DNA of 61,368 nucleotides from Candidatus Lachnoclostridium stercoravium (GTDB taxonomy: Bacteria > Bacillota > Clostridia > Lachnospirales > Lachnospiraceae). Shown here one piece after another: positions 33,688 to 44,503 of this stretch. Below the pieces are notes generated by a model. The model saw only the letters and a program-made list of their open reading frames with translations, was not told the origin of the DNA and did not search any database. Every line of letters starts with the position of its first letter. Positions within the stretch are counted from its first letter, which is position 1. The DNA lies in assembly GCA_019118365.1 (NCBI GenBank), contig DWZA01000040.1:1-61368 (forward strand). Reading direction: 5' to 3'. A program made the translations under genes and the position numbers.

Positions 33688-35034
33688 ATGAGAAAAAATC
33701 ATAAGAGGGCAGCAGTGGCAGCGACAGTAGCTGCAGCGGTAATGCTGGCGGCCGGCTGCGGTACATCCGCAGATGAAGGACAGGCAGGAGGAAGCGGACA
33801 GGCGGCAGAGGGAAGCCAGAGCGCAGACGGGGCGGAAGCATCCGGCGAGCAGGTGACCATCACCTACTATTATGATGCTTCCTATGCGGATTCCACCAAG
33901 AAAGTAGTAGAGGATTTTGAAAAGGCGAATCCAAATATCAAGATCCAGCTGGTAGATCTTCCGGCAGAGTCTAATAAGAAGCTGCAGACAGTCAGCACCA
34001 TCATGCAGGCGCAGGATCCTTCCCTGGACGTATTCGAGATGGACTGCACCTGGCCTCTTACATTCATTTCCGCAGGCTGGGTGGAACCAGTAGACGATAT
34101 CTATACGGATGAAGAGAAGGCAGCGTTCTTCCAGGGACCGATCGAAGCCAATACATACGACGGCACCTTATACAGCGCTCCGCTGTACATGGACGCAGGC
34201 GTTCTCCTTTACAGAAAAGACATGCTTGACAAATATGGATATGAGCCGCCGAAGACATGGGACGAGCTGGCGGAGATCTCCAAGGACATTATGAGCAAAG
34301 AAGAAACCATTACCAGCGGATATTCTTCCGGATGGAAGCAGTATGAGGCGCTTACCTGCTCCGCCCTTGAATTTATCTGGGGCTACGGCGGAGACGTGAT
34401 CGACGAGGAAGGAAACCTGGTCATCAATTCTCCGGAAACGATCCAGGGACTGCAGCGTATGCATGACCTTACTTATGTAGATAAGATCACAGATCCTGGT
34501 ATCAACGGATATAAGTGGTCCGAGTCCAGAGCGCCGTTCTATTCCGGCAACGTTCTGTTTATCCGCGACTGGCCGACCGCTATGGCAGGCGCCAACGATC
34601 CTGAGACTTCATCCATAGCTGGAAACGTAGCTCTTGCCCCGATCCCAGGCGGAACCGACGGAGACAATAATTACAACACGTTAGGCGGATGGTCCGTAGG
34701 TATCTCTGCATTCTCCGAGCACAAGGAAGAAGCAAAGACATTTGTAAAATACCTTACAAGCGTAGAAGCGCAGAAGACAAGGGCGATCTACAAAGGCCTT
34801 ATGCCTGTAAGCCCTGAAGTTTACGACGACGCGGACGTACTGGAAGCGCAGCCTCAGTTCGCACAGCTGAAAGAGATCGGCGAGAAGTCAAAGTCCAGAC
34901 CAAAGACTCCGTACTACTCCGAGCTTTCCAGCGTTCTCCAGCAGGGATTCGCTTCTATCCTGGCAGATTCTCAGACGCCGGAAGAAGCGATCGCAGAGAT
35001 GGAGCCTCAGTTAGAGGAGATACTGAGCAGATAG
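33688..35034 (+). CDS. Extracellular sugar-binding lipoprotein (family 1 solute-binding protein)
   Basis: A 448-residue MalE-like receptor. The lipoprotein signal ends in LAAGC near residue 25, and a Gly/Ser/Glu linker leads to the mature domain beginning VTITYYYDASYADSTKKVV. Typical internal motifs are YDGTLYSAPLYMDAGVLLY and the carbohydrate-site region VALAPIPGGTDGDNNYNTLG. AAAGGAGG gives a strong ribosome-binding site. It is the first gene behind the sigma-54 promoter, and together with the two permeases it forms an importer for a di- or oligosaccharide, most likely an alpha-glucoside given malL. No ATPase is in the operon; the frameshifted MsmX/UgpC-type gene at 27.3 kb was the probable partner. 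Confidence 0.94.
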   Translation: MRKNHKRAAVAATVAAAVMLAAGCGTSADEGQAGGSGQAAEGSQSADGAEASGEQVTITYYYDASYADSTKKVVEDFEKANPNIKIQLVDLPAESNKKLQTVSTIMQAQDPSLDVFEMDCTWPLTFISAGWVEPVDDIYTDEEKAAFFQGPIEANTYDGTLYSAPLYMDAGVLLYRKDMLDKYGYEPPKTWDELAEISKDIMSKEETITSGYSSGWKQYEALTCSALEFIWGYGGDVIDEEGNLVINSPETIQGLQRMHDLTYVDKITDPGINGYKWSESRAPFYSGNVLFIRDWPTAMAGANDPETSSIAGNVALAPIPGGTDGDNNYNTLGGWSVGISAFSEHKEEAKTFVKYLTSVEAQKTRAIYKGLMPVSPEVYDDADVLEAQPQFAQLKEIGEKSKSRPKTPYYSELSSVLQQGFASILADSQTPEEAIAEMEPQLEEILSR

Positions 35035-35050
35035 TTTATGCATAGTATCA

Positions 35051-35088
35051 GCGGCGGCACGGACGGATCTTGTCCGGGCTGCCGCCTT
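35051..35088 (+). terminator. Intra-operon hairpin after the binding-protein gene
   Basis: GGCGGC...GCCGCC with inner GGAC / GTCC forms a stable stem-loop without a T-run. Such hairpins after a binding-protein gene usually stabilise its mRNA or reduce read-through, so that the receptor is made in excess over the permeases. Confidence 0.55.
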
Positions 35089-35169
35089 CATAAGCAGCGG
35101 CGCGCGTTACAGCATATCCCGGTGCGGGGCTTAAACAGCTGCTGAAATATTCTGCATAAGGAGGAAGAT

Positions 35170-36066
35170 ATGAATTCAAAAGGAAGAAGGAGAACAGGAT
35201 ATCTATTTCTGATACCGTCCATCTTTATCATCGTCGTATTTATCGCATATCCTGTTTTAAATACGGCTTATACAAGCTTTTTGTCTCTGCGGATTCAGAC
35301 AATACGGCTGGGTGGAAAATTTGTAGGATTAAAAAACTACATTGACTTATTTCAGGATCCGCTTTTTATACAGGCTTTGAAGTTCACGTGTCTGTTTACC
35401 GTAGTAGCGGTAGTTTTGGAGACTGTTCTGGGCATGGTATGCGCCCTGATCATGAACCGTAAGTTTAAGGGACAGAGTTTTGTAAGGGCCGCCATCCTGA
35501 TCCCCTGGGCGATCCCTACGATCGTTTCAGGCCTTATGTGGCAGTTTATGTTTGCGGAATCATACGGAATCATCAACCAGCTGCTTCAGTCCTGGGGCGT
35601 GATATCGGAACCGATCAAATGGGTGACCGGCGCAAAATACGCTTTCTGGTCCGTTATCATTTCCGACGTATGGAAAACAAGCCCTTATATGTCTCTGCTC
35701 CTTTTGTCAGGTCTGCAGACTATCTCCAAGGAGCTTTATGAGGCGGCCGCTATCGACGGCGCAGGCGCGATCAAGCGGTTCTGGTATATCACGATCCCTA
35801 TGTTAAAGCCAGTGCTCATGGTATCCCTGCTGTTCCGTACGATCCAGAGTTTCCGTATCTACGACCTGGTATCCGTACTTACGAGCGGAGGTCCGGCCAA
35901 TTCCACACAGAGCCTTACCCTCTTTACGGTTAAGAACTATTTCCAGTTCGGAAACCTGGGATACGGCGCGGCCGCAGCGATGGTAACGTTTGTGATCTCT
36001 ATGGTGATCGCTATGTTCTTTGCGGACGGCATTAAGTCAAAAATGGAGGTGCCTAAGAAGAAATGA
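35170..36066 (+). CDS. Sugar ABC transporter permease, MalF/UgpA type
   Basis: A 298-residue protein with six predicted membrane segments. The EAA loop that docks the ATPase is clear near residue 195: LYEAAAIDGAGAIKRFWYIT, followed by IPMLKP. The N-terminal helix IFIIVVFIAYPVLNTAYTS is typical of this subunit. It overlaps the next permease gene by 4 bp (ATGA) and pairs with it as a heterodimer. Confidence 0.94.
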   Translation: MNSKGRRRTGYLFLIPSIFIIVVFIAYPVLNTAYTSFLSLRIQTIRLGGKFVGLKNYIDLFQDPLFIQALKFTCLFTVVAVVLETVLGMVCALIMNRKFKGQSFVRAAILIPWAIPTIVSGLMWQFMFAESYGIINQLLQSWGVISEPIKWVTGAKYAFWSVIISDVWKTSPYMSLLLLSGLQTISKELYEAAAIDGAGAIKRFWYITIPMLKPVLMVSLLFRTIQSFRIYDLVSVLTSGGPANSTQSLTLFTVKNYFQFGNLGYGAAAAMVTFVISMVIAMFFADGIKSKMEVPKKK

Positions 36067-36902
36067 GTAATAAAACAAAAAAGAATATTGAAAACGGGGC
36101 GTTATACGTTTTCGTCATTACCTTCGTCAGCAGCATCCTCCTGCCTTTTATATGGCTGATCCTTGGTTCTTTCAAAAATATGAAAGAGCTGTTCAACGTT
36201 CCGGTACAGATCCTTCCAAGCACCTGGAATCTGGACAACTACGTAGCGGTGTTCCAGTCCCAGCCTTTTGGAAAATACATTATAAACAGCTTTGTCATTT
36301 CCCTCATGTCCACGCTGATCGTTATTGTGATCGCGAGCATGACCAGTTACTCTATCGCAAGAGTTGAGATCAAAGGAAAGAAGATCATGCTGGCGGCGCT
36401 TTTGTCCATAAGCCTTCTTCCGCCGGTAACTCTTTTAAACCCGATCTACCAGCTTCTCAGCAAGCTCCATCTGCTTAACAGTTATCTGGGGCTTTCTATG
36501 GCGCTGGTGGCTACGGAGCTTCCAATGGCGGTGTGGTTTCTGACCAGCTTTTTCCAGACCATCCCGATGGAGGTGGAAGAAAGCGCGATGATCGACGGAG
36601 CGTCGGTGACCACCACCTTTACCAAGATCCTCATACCGCTGATCACTCCTGGCATCTTTACCGTGAGCATCCTGACGTTTATCAACGCCTGGAACAACTA
36701 CCTGTTTGCCCAGGTATTTAACCCTCTGGAAAAGGCCCGTACAGTGACCGTGGCCCTGACCCTGTTCCAGCAGGAATATTACGTGCCGTGGCACATCGTA
36801 TCCGCGGCGGCGATCATCGTAACAGCGCCGCTGATCATCGTAGTATTAGTCCTTCAGAAGCGGATCATCTCCGGTATGATGGACGGAGGCGTCAAAGGAT
36901 AA
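36063..36902 (+). CDS. Sugar ABC transporter permease, MalG/UgpE type
   Basis: A 279-residue partner permease with six membrane segments. The EAA loop reads VEESAMIDGASVTTTFTKI (near residue 190), ending in LIPLITPG, and the C-terminus IISGMMDGGVKG is a familiar ending of MalG-type subunits. It is the last gene of the importer operon. Start and stop fit the ATGA overlap with the upstream permease. Confidence 0.94.
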   Translation: MSNKTKKNIENGALYVFVITFVSSILLPFIWLILGSFKNMKELFNVPVQILPSTWNLDNYVAVFQSQPFGKYIINSFVISLMSTLIVIVIASMTSYSIARVEIKGKKIMLAALLSISLLPPVTLLNPIYQLLSKLHLLNSYLGLSMALVATELPMAVWFLTSFFQTIPMEVEESAMIDGASVTTTFTKILIPLITPGIFTVSILTFINAWNNYLFAQVFNPLEKARTVTVALTLFQQEYYVPWHIVSAAAIIVTAPLIIVVLVLQKRIISGMMDGGVKG

Positions 36903-36917
36903 CAGAATATCTGCAAA

Positions 36918-36963
36918 TGATCACGACAAAAGCGGTCTTTCATGTGTTCCGGCTTGTCATTCC
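36918..36963 (+). repeat. Partial copy of the left arm of the 24994 fold-back element
   Basis: The segment containing AAAGCGGTCTTTCATGTG then TTCCGGCTT matches 25028-25053 at 24 of 26 positions, and similarity extends a little on both sides. It lies in the gap after the importer operon. The repeat's end overlaps the -35 box of the promoter for the MocR-type gene, so the element may have contributed that promoter. Confidence 0.75.
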
Positions 36964-36982
36964 TTCTGTGGGCGGCTATAAT
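36954..36982 (+). promoter_or_regulatory. SigmaA promoter of the MocR-type gene
   Basis: TTGTCA (36954-36959), a 17-bp spacer and TATAAT (36977-36982). The start codon at 37019 follows after a 30-base leader containing AGGAAGGAG. The -35 lies in repeat-derived sequence. Confidence 0.8.
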
Positions 36983-37018
36983 GGTATCAAAACAGTCAGC
37001 AGGAAGGAGAATCCGGCG

Positions 37019-38431
37019 ATGGAACTGATGATACCGCTGGTCAGCAGAGCGGGAGAGCCTCTGTATGAGCAGATCTATGAATATATAAAAAAAGAAATAA
37101 AAGAAGGCGGGCTGAAAGCGCAGACCCGCCTTCCGTCTACCAGGATACTGGCGGAGAATTTAAAGGTCAGCAGGAGCACCACCCAGCTGGCCTATGACCA
37201 GTTAGCCTCAGAAGGCTATATCGAGGCGGTGCCGTGCAAAGGATATTATGTGGCCAGGATCGACGGGCTGGTGGATGTGGGAGGCCAGGGGGAGACTGTC
37301 AGCCTGGTGCAGGAGCGGGAAGAAGAAAGAGAAAGCTGGATCGTGGACTTTTCCCCAAGGGGCATCGATCTGGACAGCTTTCCTTTTCATACATGGAGAA
37401 AACTGTCCAGGAACACGCTGATCGACGACAATAAAGAGATGTTTTTAAGCGGAGACAGGCAGGGAGAAAAGGCGCTGAGAAAAGCTATCGGCGATTACCT
37501 CCATTCTGCCAGAGGCGTTTTGTGCAGGGAAGACCAGATCATCGTGGGGGCGGGAAGCGAGTACCTGCTCATGCTCTTAAATCTGCTTTTAGATCCTGCA
37601 GGAAGCGTTGCCATGGAAAATCCATCCTACAGTCAGGCCTACCGGGTGATCACTGGCCTTGGAAGAAAAGTGATCCCGGTAAAGATGGACGCCCAGGGGA
37701 TGCGGCCAGATGCGCTGGAGGAAACAGGGGCGGGGACCGCGTATATCATGCCGTCCCACCAGTACCCGACCGGGATCGTCATGCCGGTCAGACGGCGGCA
37801 GGAGCTTCTGGCCTGGGCGGGGAGAAAAGCCGGCAGGTATCTGATCGAAGACGACTATGACAGCGAATTTCGCTATAAAGGAAAGCCGGTCCCGGCTCTT
37901 CAGGGAATGGATACGGGAGAAAAAGTGATCTACCTGGGGACGTTTTCCAAGTCCATCGCTCCGGCTATCCGTATCAGCTATATGGTCCTTCCGGATCCGC
38001 TGCTGGAAGAATATCGTAAAAAGGCCGGCTTTTATGCTTCCACAGTATCCCGGATCGACCAGAATATCCTGTATCGTTTCCTGGTGGACGGATTTTATGA
38101 AAGACATCTGAACCGGATGCGGGCGATCTACAGAGCAAAGCACGACCGGCTGATAGGAGAGCTGAAACGCCTGGAAAAGGATTTTTTTATACGGGGAGAA
38201 TACGCGGGACTTCATCTGCTTCTGACGGCCAGGGATAAACGGCCGGAAGAAGTCCTGGTAAGACAGGCGAAAGAGAAGGGGATCAGGGTCTACGGGCTCA
38301 GCTCGTGGCTGATCGGAAGCGAAGAGATGCCGCAAGAGTGGAAATATACCGTGGCTTTAGGATATGCGAACCTGTCGGAACAGGAGATCGAAAAAGGCGT
38401 AAGGCTTTTGGAACAGGCATGGATCGTCTGA
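37019..38431 (+). CDS. MocR/PdxR-type regulator (GntR DNA-binding domain fused to aminotransferase-like domain)
   Basis: Residues about 8-80 form a GntR winged helix (PLYEQIYEYIKKEIKEG, then LPSTRILAENLKVSRSTTQL). From about 110 the protein is a fold-type-I aminotransferase domain with the PLP pocket VGAGSEYLLMLLNLLL, the Asp site LIEDDYDSEFRYKG and the lysine in YLGTFSKSIAPAIRISYM. MocR proteins use PLP or an aldimine as a signal and often regulate vitamin B6 or amino-acid genes. No such gene is adjacent, so the target is unknown. Start ATG 37019 follows AAGGAG; the frame extends upstream to 36788 only as an open shadow inside the permease gene. Confidence 0.92.
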   Translation: MELMIPLVSRAGEPLYEQIYEYIKKEIKEGGLKAQTRLPSTRILAENLKVSRSTTQLAYDQLASEGYIEAVPCKGYYVARIDGLVDVGGQGETVSLVQEREEERESWIVDFSPRGIDLDSFPFHTWRKLSRNTLIDDNKEMFLSGDRQGEKALRKAIGDYLHSARGVLCREDQIIVGAGSEYLLMLLNLLLDPAGSVAMENPSYSQAYRVITGLGRKVIPVKMDAQGMRPDALEETGAGTAYIMPSHQYPTGIVMPVRRRQELLAWAGRKAGRYLIEDDYDSEFRYKGKPVPALQGMDTGEKVIYLGTFSKSIAPAIRISYMVLPDPLLEEYRKKAGFYASTVSRIDQNILYRFLVDGFYERHLNRMRAIYRAKHDRLIGELKRLEKDFFIRGEYAGLHLLLTARDKRPEEVLVRQAKEKGIRVYGLSSWLIGSEEMPQEWKYTVALGYANLSEQEIEKGVRLLEQAWIV

Positions 38432-38471
38432 AAGAACAGGTATAGCCTATCCCATAAGCCTGCAGCGGCAG

Positions 38472-38523
38472 GAAAAAGGGGCGTCGCAAAATCATCCGAT
38501 TATCAGATGATTTTACGACGCCC
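38472..38523 (-). terminator. Terminator of the acidic membrane-anchored protein gene
   Basis: GGGCGTCGCAAAATCATC (38479-38496) pairs with GATGATTTTACGACGCCC (38506-38523) at 17 of 18 positions. On the minus strand the stem is followed by a T-run (CTTTTTCC). It also ends the converging MocR gene region. Its sequence resembles the terminator at 54358. Confidence 0.85.
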
Positions 38524-38535
38524 TCTGCAGTCAGA

Positions 38536-39285
38536 TCATTCTTCTGTAATGGTGGCGGTGGATTTTACTTCTTCGCAGCCGCAGCCGCAGCCGTCGTCCA
38601 ATTTGGTGGAATCTGCTACAGTGCCGGCGATCTCCTGTGCATCCGGGGAGATCAGGTCGTCTAAAGAAGAATCTTCCGATCCGTCGCTTTTTTCGCTGTC
38701 CGTCTCGCCGGCAGCTGTTCCGTCTTCTGCGGCTTCCTCTTCGCTTACGGAAAGATCCTCTCCTTCCTCAAGGTCCTCGTCCAGGATATCGTCGGAGAGA
38801 TCCAGATCGTCGTCTAAGCTGTCCTCCTCATCCTGTTCCGCATCGTCTTTGGCATTCTTTCTCGTATAGAACTTCTCCTTCAGTTCGTCCTTCTTTTCCG
38901 ATACTTTCTCGTGGACTCTGTCTTTGGCGGCTGATACTTTATCCTTGGCGTTCAGCGCGGAATCTTTTGCGATCGCCGCTACGTCCCGGTATGTGTCGCC
39001 GACGATGGAGGATGTGTCCTTTACGATATCCTTTGCCGCGTTCATCATATCTTTTGCAGCTACTACAAGCTCGTCCTTGTCAGAATTGAGAGAAACGTAC
39101 TTGCGCCTGGAATCCGGAGATTCTGCGGGTTCCTGGGCAGGCTCGCCGTCCTCGTCTTCAAAATCGTGGAAATCCTCTTCCAGTTCCTTATGGAATGATT
39201 TGTACTTGATCAGATATGAAACCCCTGCAGCCGCCGCTCCTGCGATCGCTGCCAAAGCCACCCATTTTCCTACATGTTTTCCCAT
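38536..39285 (-). CDS. Membrane-anchored, highly acidic protein with LEA/YtxH-like helical repeats
   Basis: A single N-terminal glycine/alanine-rich membrane segment (VALAAIAGAAAAGVSYLI) is followed by an acidic linker. Next comes a long amphipathic helical region (about residues 70-135) of AAKD/AKDK-type 11-residue-like repeats: AAKDMMNAAKDIVKDTS, then AKDSALNAKDKVSAAKDRV. A very acidic Asp/Glu-rich stretch (about 145-200) follows, and the tail contains GCGCGC. The helical part resembles YtxH/LEA stress proteins. The tail cysteines could bind metal. No enzymatic domain is seen. It is transcribed alone, toward the MocR gene. Confidence 0.7.
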   Translation of the reverse strand: MGKHVGKWVALAAIAGAAAAGVSYLIKYKSFHKELEEDFHDFEDEDGEPAQEPAESPDSRRKYVSLNSDKDELVVAAKDMMNAAKDIVKDTSSIVGDTYRDVAAIAKDSALNAKDKVSAAKDRVHEKVSEKKDELKEKFYTRKNAKDDAEQDEEDSLDDDLDLSDDILDEDLEEGEDLSVSEEEAAEDGTAAGETDSEKSDGSEDSSLDDLISPDAQEIAGTVADSTKLDDGCGCGCEEVKSTATITEE

Positions 39286-39371
39286 AATTTATGCTCCCTT
39301 CCTGAACTGTTGTGATTGATTACATTTTAATACGAATTTGCTAAAAAAGAAAGGTGTAAATAATTTTTTTT

Positions 39372-39403
39372 GTAATAGTTCAGCCGTGCGCCAGGATAGT
39401 AAC
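39372..39403 (-). repeat. Structured repeat remnant R6 (about 32 bp)
   Basis: GTAATAGTTCAGCCGTGCG then CCAGGATA and GTAAC. This equals, on the minus strand, the 3' end of full elements plus the outermost five bases of the other end. It looks like an extreme internal deletion of the same family. It lies just upstream of the groESL control region. Confidence 0.7.
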
Positions 39404-39417
39404 ATTTTTTATAAAAA

Positions 39418-39460
39418 TTAGCACTCAGCTCTTGACAGTGCTAACAAAGGGTGGTATAAC
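39418..39460 (+). promoter_or_regulatory. CIRCE operator overlapping the groESL sigmaA promoter
   Basis: TTAGCACTC-N9-CAGTGCTAA (39418-39444) matches the CIRCE consensus except for one base. Inside it starts TTGACA (39432-39437), with TATAAC 17 bp downstream (39455-39460). HrcA bound at CIRCE would block the promoter until heat or folding stress, as is standard in Firmicutes. Confidence 0.95.
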
Positions 39461-39555
39461 ATAACATGTGAAGAAAAAAAGAACCGCACAGGAGATAAAG
39501 ATCAGACAGATTTCTGAAGCGGATAAAAAGTTTAGATTGCAAGGAGGAATATCTT

Positions 39556-39840
39556 ATGAAGTTAGTTCCATTATTTGACCGGATCGTATTAAAACAGTTA
39601 GCAGCAGAGGAGACGACAAAGTCCGGTATCGTCCTGCCAGGCCAGGCTAAAGAGAAACCGCAGCAGGCAGAGGTCGTTGCAGTAGGCCCAGGCGGAGTCG
39701 TAGATGGAAAAGAAGTTACCATGCAGGTAAAAGTAGGCGACAAGGTAATCTATTCCAAGTACGCAGGCAGCGAAGTGGAAGTAGATGAAGAGAAGTACGT
39801 GATCGTAAAACAGAACGATATTCTTGCGATCATTGAGTAA
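39556..39840 (+). CDS. groES: Co-chaperonin GroES
   Basis: The 94-residue protein starts KLVPLFDRIVLKQLAAEET and contains the mobile loop (TTKSGIVLPGQAKEKP) and the roof/closing strand YVIVKQNDILAIIE. It caps the GroEL ring. An AAGGAGG site precedes the ATG, and groEL follows after 39 bp in the same operon under CIRCE control. Confidence 0.98.
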   Translation: MKLVPLFDRIVLKQLAAEETTKSGIVLPGQAKEKPQQAEVVAVGPGGVVDGKEVTMQVKVGDKVIYSKYAGSEVEVDEEKYVIVKQNDILAIIE

Positions 39841-39864
39841 TATTTGATTAAGAAAGTAAATTGA

Positions 39865-41499
<1,635 letters not shown>

Positions 41500-41530
41500 T
41501 AACATTTCGAATGAATAGTTCAATATCCGG

Positions 41531-41552
41531 CAGGCTCCCTTTTGGGAGCCTG
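41531..41552 (+). terminator. Intrinsic terminator of groESL
   Basis: CAGGCTCCC and GGGAGCCTG form a perfect 9-bp stem with a TTTT loop, followed by TCTCAGGTTT. The T-tract is modest. Confidence 0.8.
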
Positions 41553-41596
41553 TCTCAGGTTTATGGGAAGCTCAAAAGAAAAGGTTACATAAAAGT

Positions 41597-42235
41597 ATGA
41601 AAAAAGTATATCGTTTCGCCGTATATGCGGCAGGACTTCTGATCCTGGCGCTTGGCATTGCCTTAAATACGAAGACCGGCCTGGGGGTGTCGCCGATCAT
41701 TTCCGTATCTTACAGCATTTCTTATATTACAGGGTTTGATTTTGGAAATATGACCCTGTGCCTTTATATCCTGTTTGTGATCGCCCAGTTTGCGATCAAG
41801 GGAAAAAACGCTCAGAAGAAAGATATCCTTCAGATCCCTCTGAGCATCGTATTTACCCGCTTTTTAAATCTGTTTGCAGACCTCCTTCCAGAGGGGCCGA
41901 CCGTGCTGTGGCAGCAGTTCCTGCTCCTTCTTGCGGCAGTATGGCTGACCGGCATGGGTCTTTCTATGTCTGTCAACATGCGCCTGATCCCCAATCCGGG
42001 AGACGGGATCGTACAGGCTATCGCCGACCGCACCCACAGGGAAATGGGACTTGTAAAAAATCTGTTCGACGTGGGAAATATCACGGTCACAGCCGTGGTA
42101 GGCTTTGTAAGCGGCCATCCGCTCCTGGGGATCGGGGCAGGGACCGTAGTGGCGGTGCTGGGCGTGGGGCGCTCCGTAGCTGTGTTCAATCATTTTTTCA
42201 AAGATTCTATGGACCGGTTAGCAGAAAAAGGATAG
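41597..42235 (+). CDS. YczE/DUF6198-type integral membrane protein
   Basis: A 212-residue protein with five membrane segments. Family-typical stretches are LGIALNTKTGLGVSPIISVS near residue 20, MSVNMRLIPNPGDGIVQAIA (about 125) and TVVAVLGVGRSVAVFNHFF near the end. YczE-like proteins are widespread in Firmicutes and have no settled function; one is linked to antibiotic synthesis in Bacillus. The gene stands alone after the groESL terminator, with a weak ribosome-binding site. Confidence 0.82.
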   Translation: MKKVYRFAVYAAGLLILALGIALNTKTGLGVSPIISVSYSISYITGFDFGNMTLCLYILFVIAQFAIKGKNAQKKDILQIPLSIVFTRFLNLFADLLPEGPTVLWQQFLLLLAAVWLTGMGLSMSVNMRLIPNPGDGIVQAIADRTHREMGLVKNLFDVGNITVTAVVGFVSGHPLLGIGAGTVVAVLGVGRSVAVFNHFFKDSMDRLAEKG

Positions 42236-42292
42236 TAAGAGACGGGAAAATATGTTATCATCGAGGTAAGAAAAGCGACGGGAGGATAAGGT

Positions 42293-42709
42293 ATGAAGCA
42301 GAGGTTTTGTCCTGTGTGCGATACAAAGCTTGGAACCTCCAGGATCTGTCCGGTGTGTAAAAAGTGGGTCAGGGATCCGGTCTATATGGACGGGGACTTT
42401 TATCTGAACGAGAGCCATCCGGCGGACGAAAGAGACTGCGAGTACCACGCCATCATCAACGGACATAAGGCGTATGAGGAACAGCCGGAGAAGAAGCGGA
42501 TAAGAAAACCCGCTCCAAAGGGAATGCAGCCGGCAGCCGGCTCTTACGCAGCCAGGGAAAAGGAAGAATATAAGAAGAAAAAAGAGAAGAAGAGCCCAGG
42601 GGCGGTTATTTTTCTGTTCATAGCAATCTACATTATGTATCAGTTCATATCGGTCCTGGCGGCAGGCTGGGATCAGATCGCTCCGGCTGTGGAACAGATC
42701 TTGAAGTAG
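42293..42709 (+). CDS. Small zinc-ribbon protein with C-terminal membrane anchor
   Basis: The N-terminus carries two Cys pairs (RFCPVCDTKL and RICPVCKKW), a rubredoxin-like zinc ribbon within 25 residues. A charged Lys/Glu-rich middle (EEYKKKKEKKSPG) leads to one hydrophobic helix (AVIFLFIAIYIMYQFISVLA). The protein would sit in the membrane with the zinc ribbon in the cytoplasm. It is found next to guaB, but no function can be assigned. Confidence 0.75.
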   Translation: MKQRFCPVCDTKLGTSRICPVCKKWVRDPVYMDGDFYLNESHPADERDCEYHAIINGHKAYEEQPEKKRIRKPAPKGMQPAAGSYAAREKEEYKKKKEKKSPGAVIFLFIAIYIMYQFISVLAAGWDQIAPAVEQILK

Positions 42710-42822
42710 AGGCTATACCGGAGACTTCGCGGCATCCCGGACGGAGGTGAACTGCCAGGGAAAGGCGGGAAAGGGCAGCAGCAAGACAGCGTGACATCGC
42801 GTTAAAGCGAGAAATATCCCTA
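42710..42822 (+). ncRNA. Candidate small structured RNA, possibly SRP-like (4.5S/ffs)
   Basis: Directly after the zinc-ribbon stop codon comes a GC-rich stretch containing GGTGAACTGCCAGG, then GGCGGGAAA and GGGCAGCAGCAAGACAG. The order GTGAAC - CCAGG - GGAA - GCAGCAGCAAG resembles domain IV of bacterial small SRP RNA. However, the stretch between CCAGG and GCAGC is about seven bases longer than usual, and the outer helix pairs only partly (CGCG with CGCG, CTT with AAG). No clear promoter or terminator is visible. A leader or attenuator of guaB is an alternative. Confidence 0.4.
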
Positions 42823-42856
42823 ATAAGTAGAATAAGTAAATTTAATGAGACTATAT

Positions 42857-42885
42857 TTGACAATCGTTGGAAATTCTGCTACATT
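42857..42885 (+). promoter_or_regulatory. SigmaA promoter of guaB
   Basis: TTGACA (42857-42862), a 17-bp spacer and TACATT (42880-42885, preceded by TGC). The leader of about 60 bases contains TGAAAGCGATTTAT, a weak cre-like match, and shows no purine riboswitch. Confidence 0.75.
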
Positions 42886-42936
42886 AGGTACAATCACCTG
42901 AAAGCGATTTATTAAACCAGTTAATAATATTCATAG

Positions 42937-44409
<1,473 letters not shown>

Positions 44410-44439
44410 GGAAAAATTTTGTATATTGAATACAGTGCT

Positions 44440-44472
44440 CAAAGGAGAAACAGAGATGTTTCTCCTTTGTTT
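44440..44472 (+). terminator. Intrinsic terminator of guaB
   Basis: CAAAGGAGAAACA and TGTTTCTCCTTTG form a perfect 13-bp stem with a GAGA loop and TTTAAG after it. Confidence 0.85.
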
Positions 44473-44503
44473 AAGTATGAAATAACCGGAGGACAAGTAC
44501 CCA

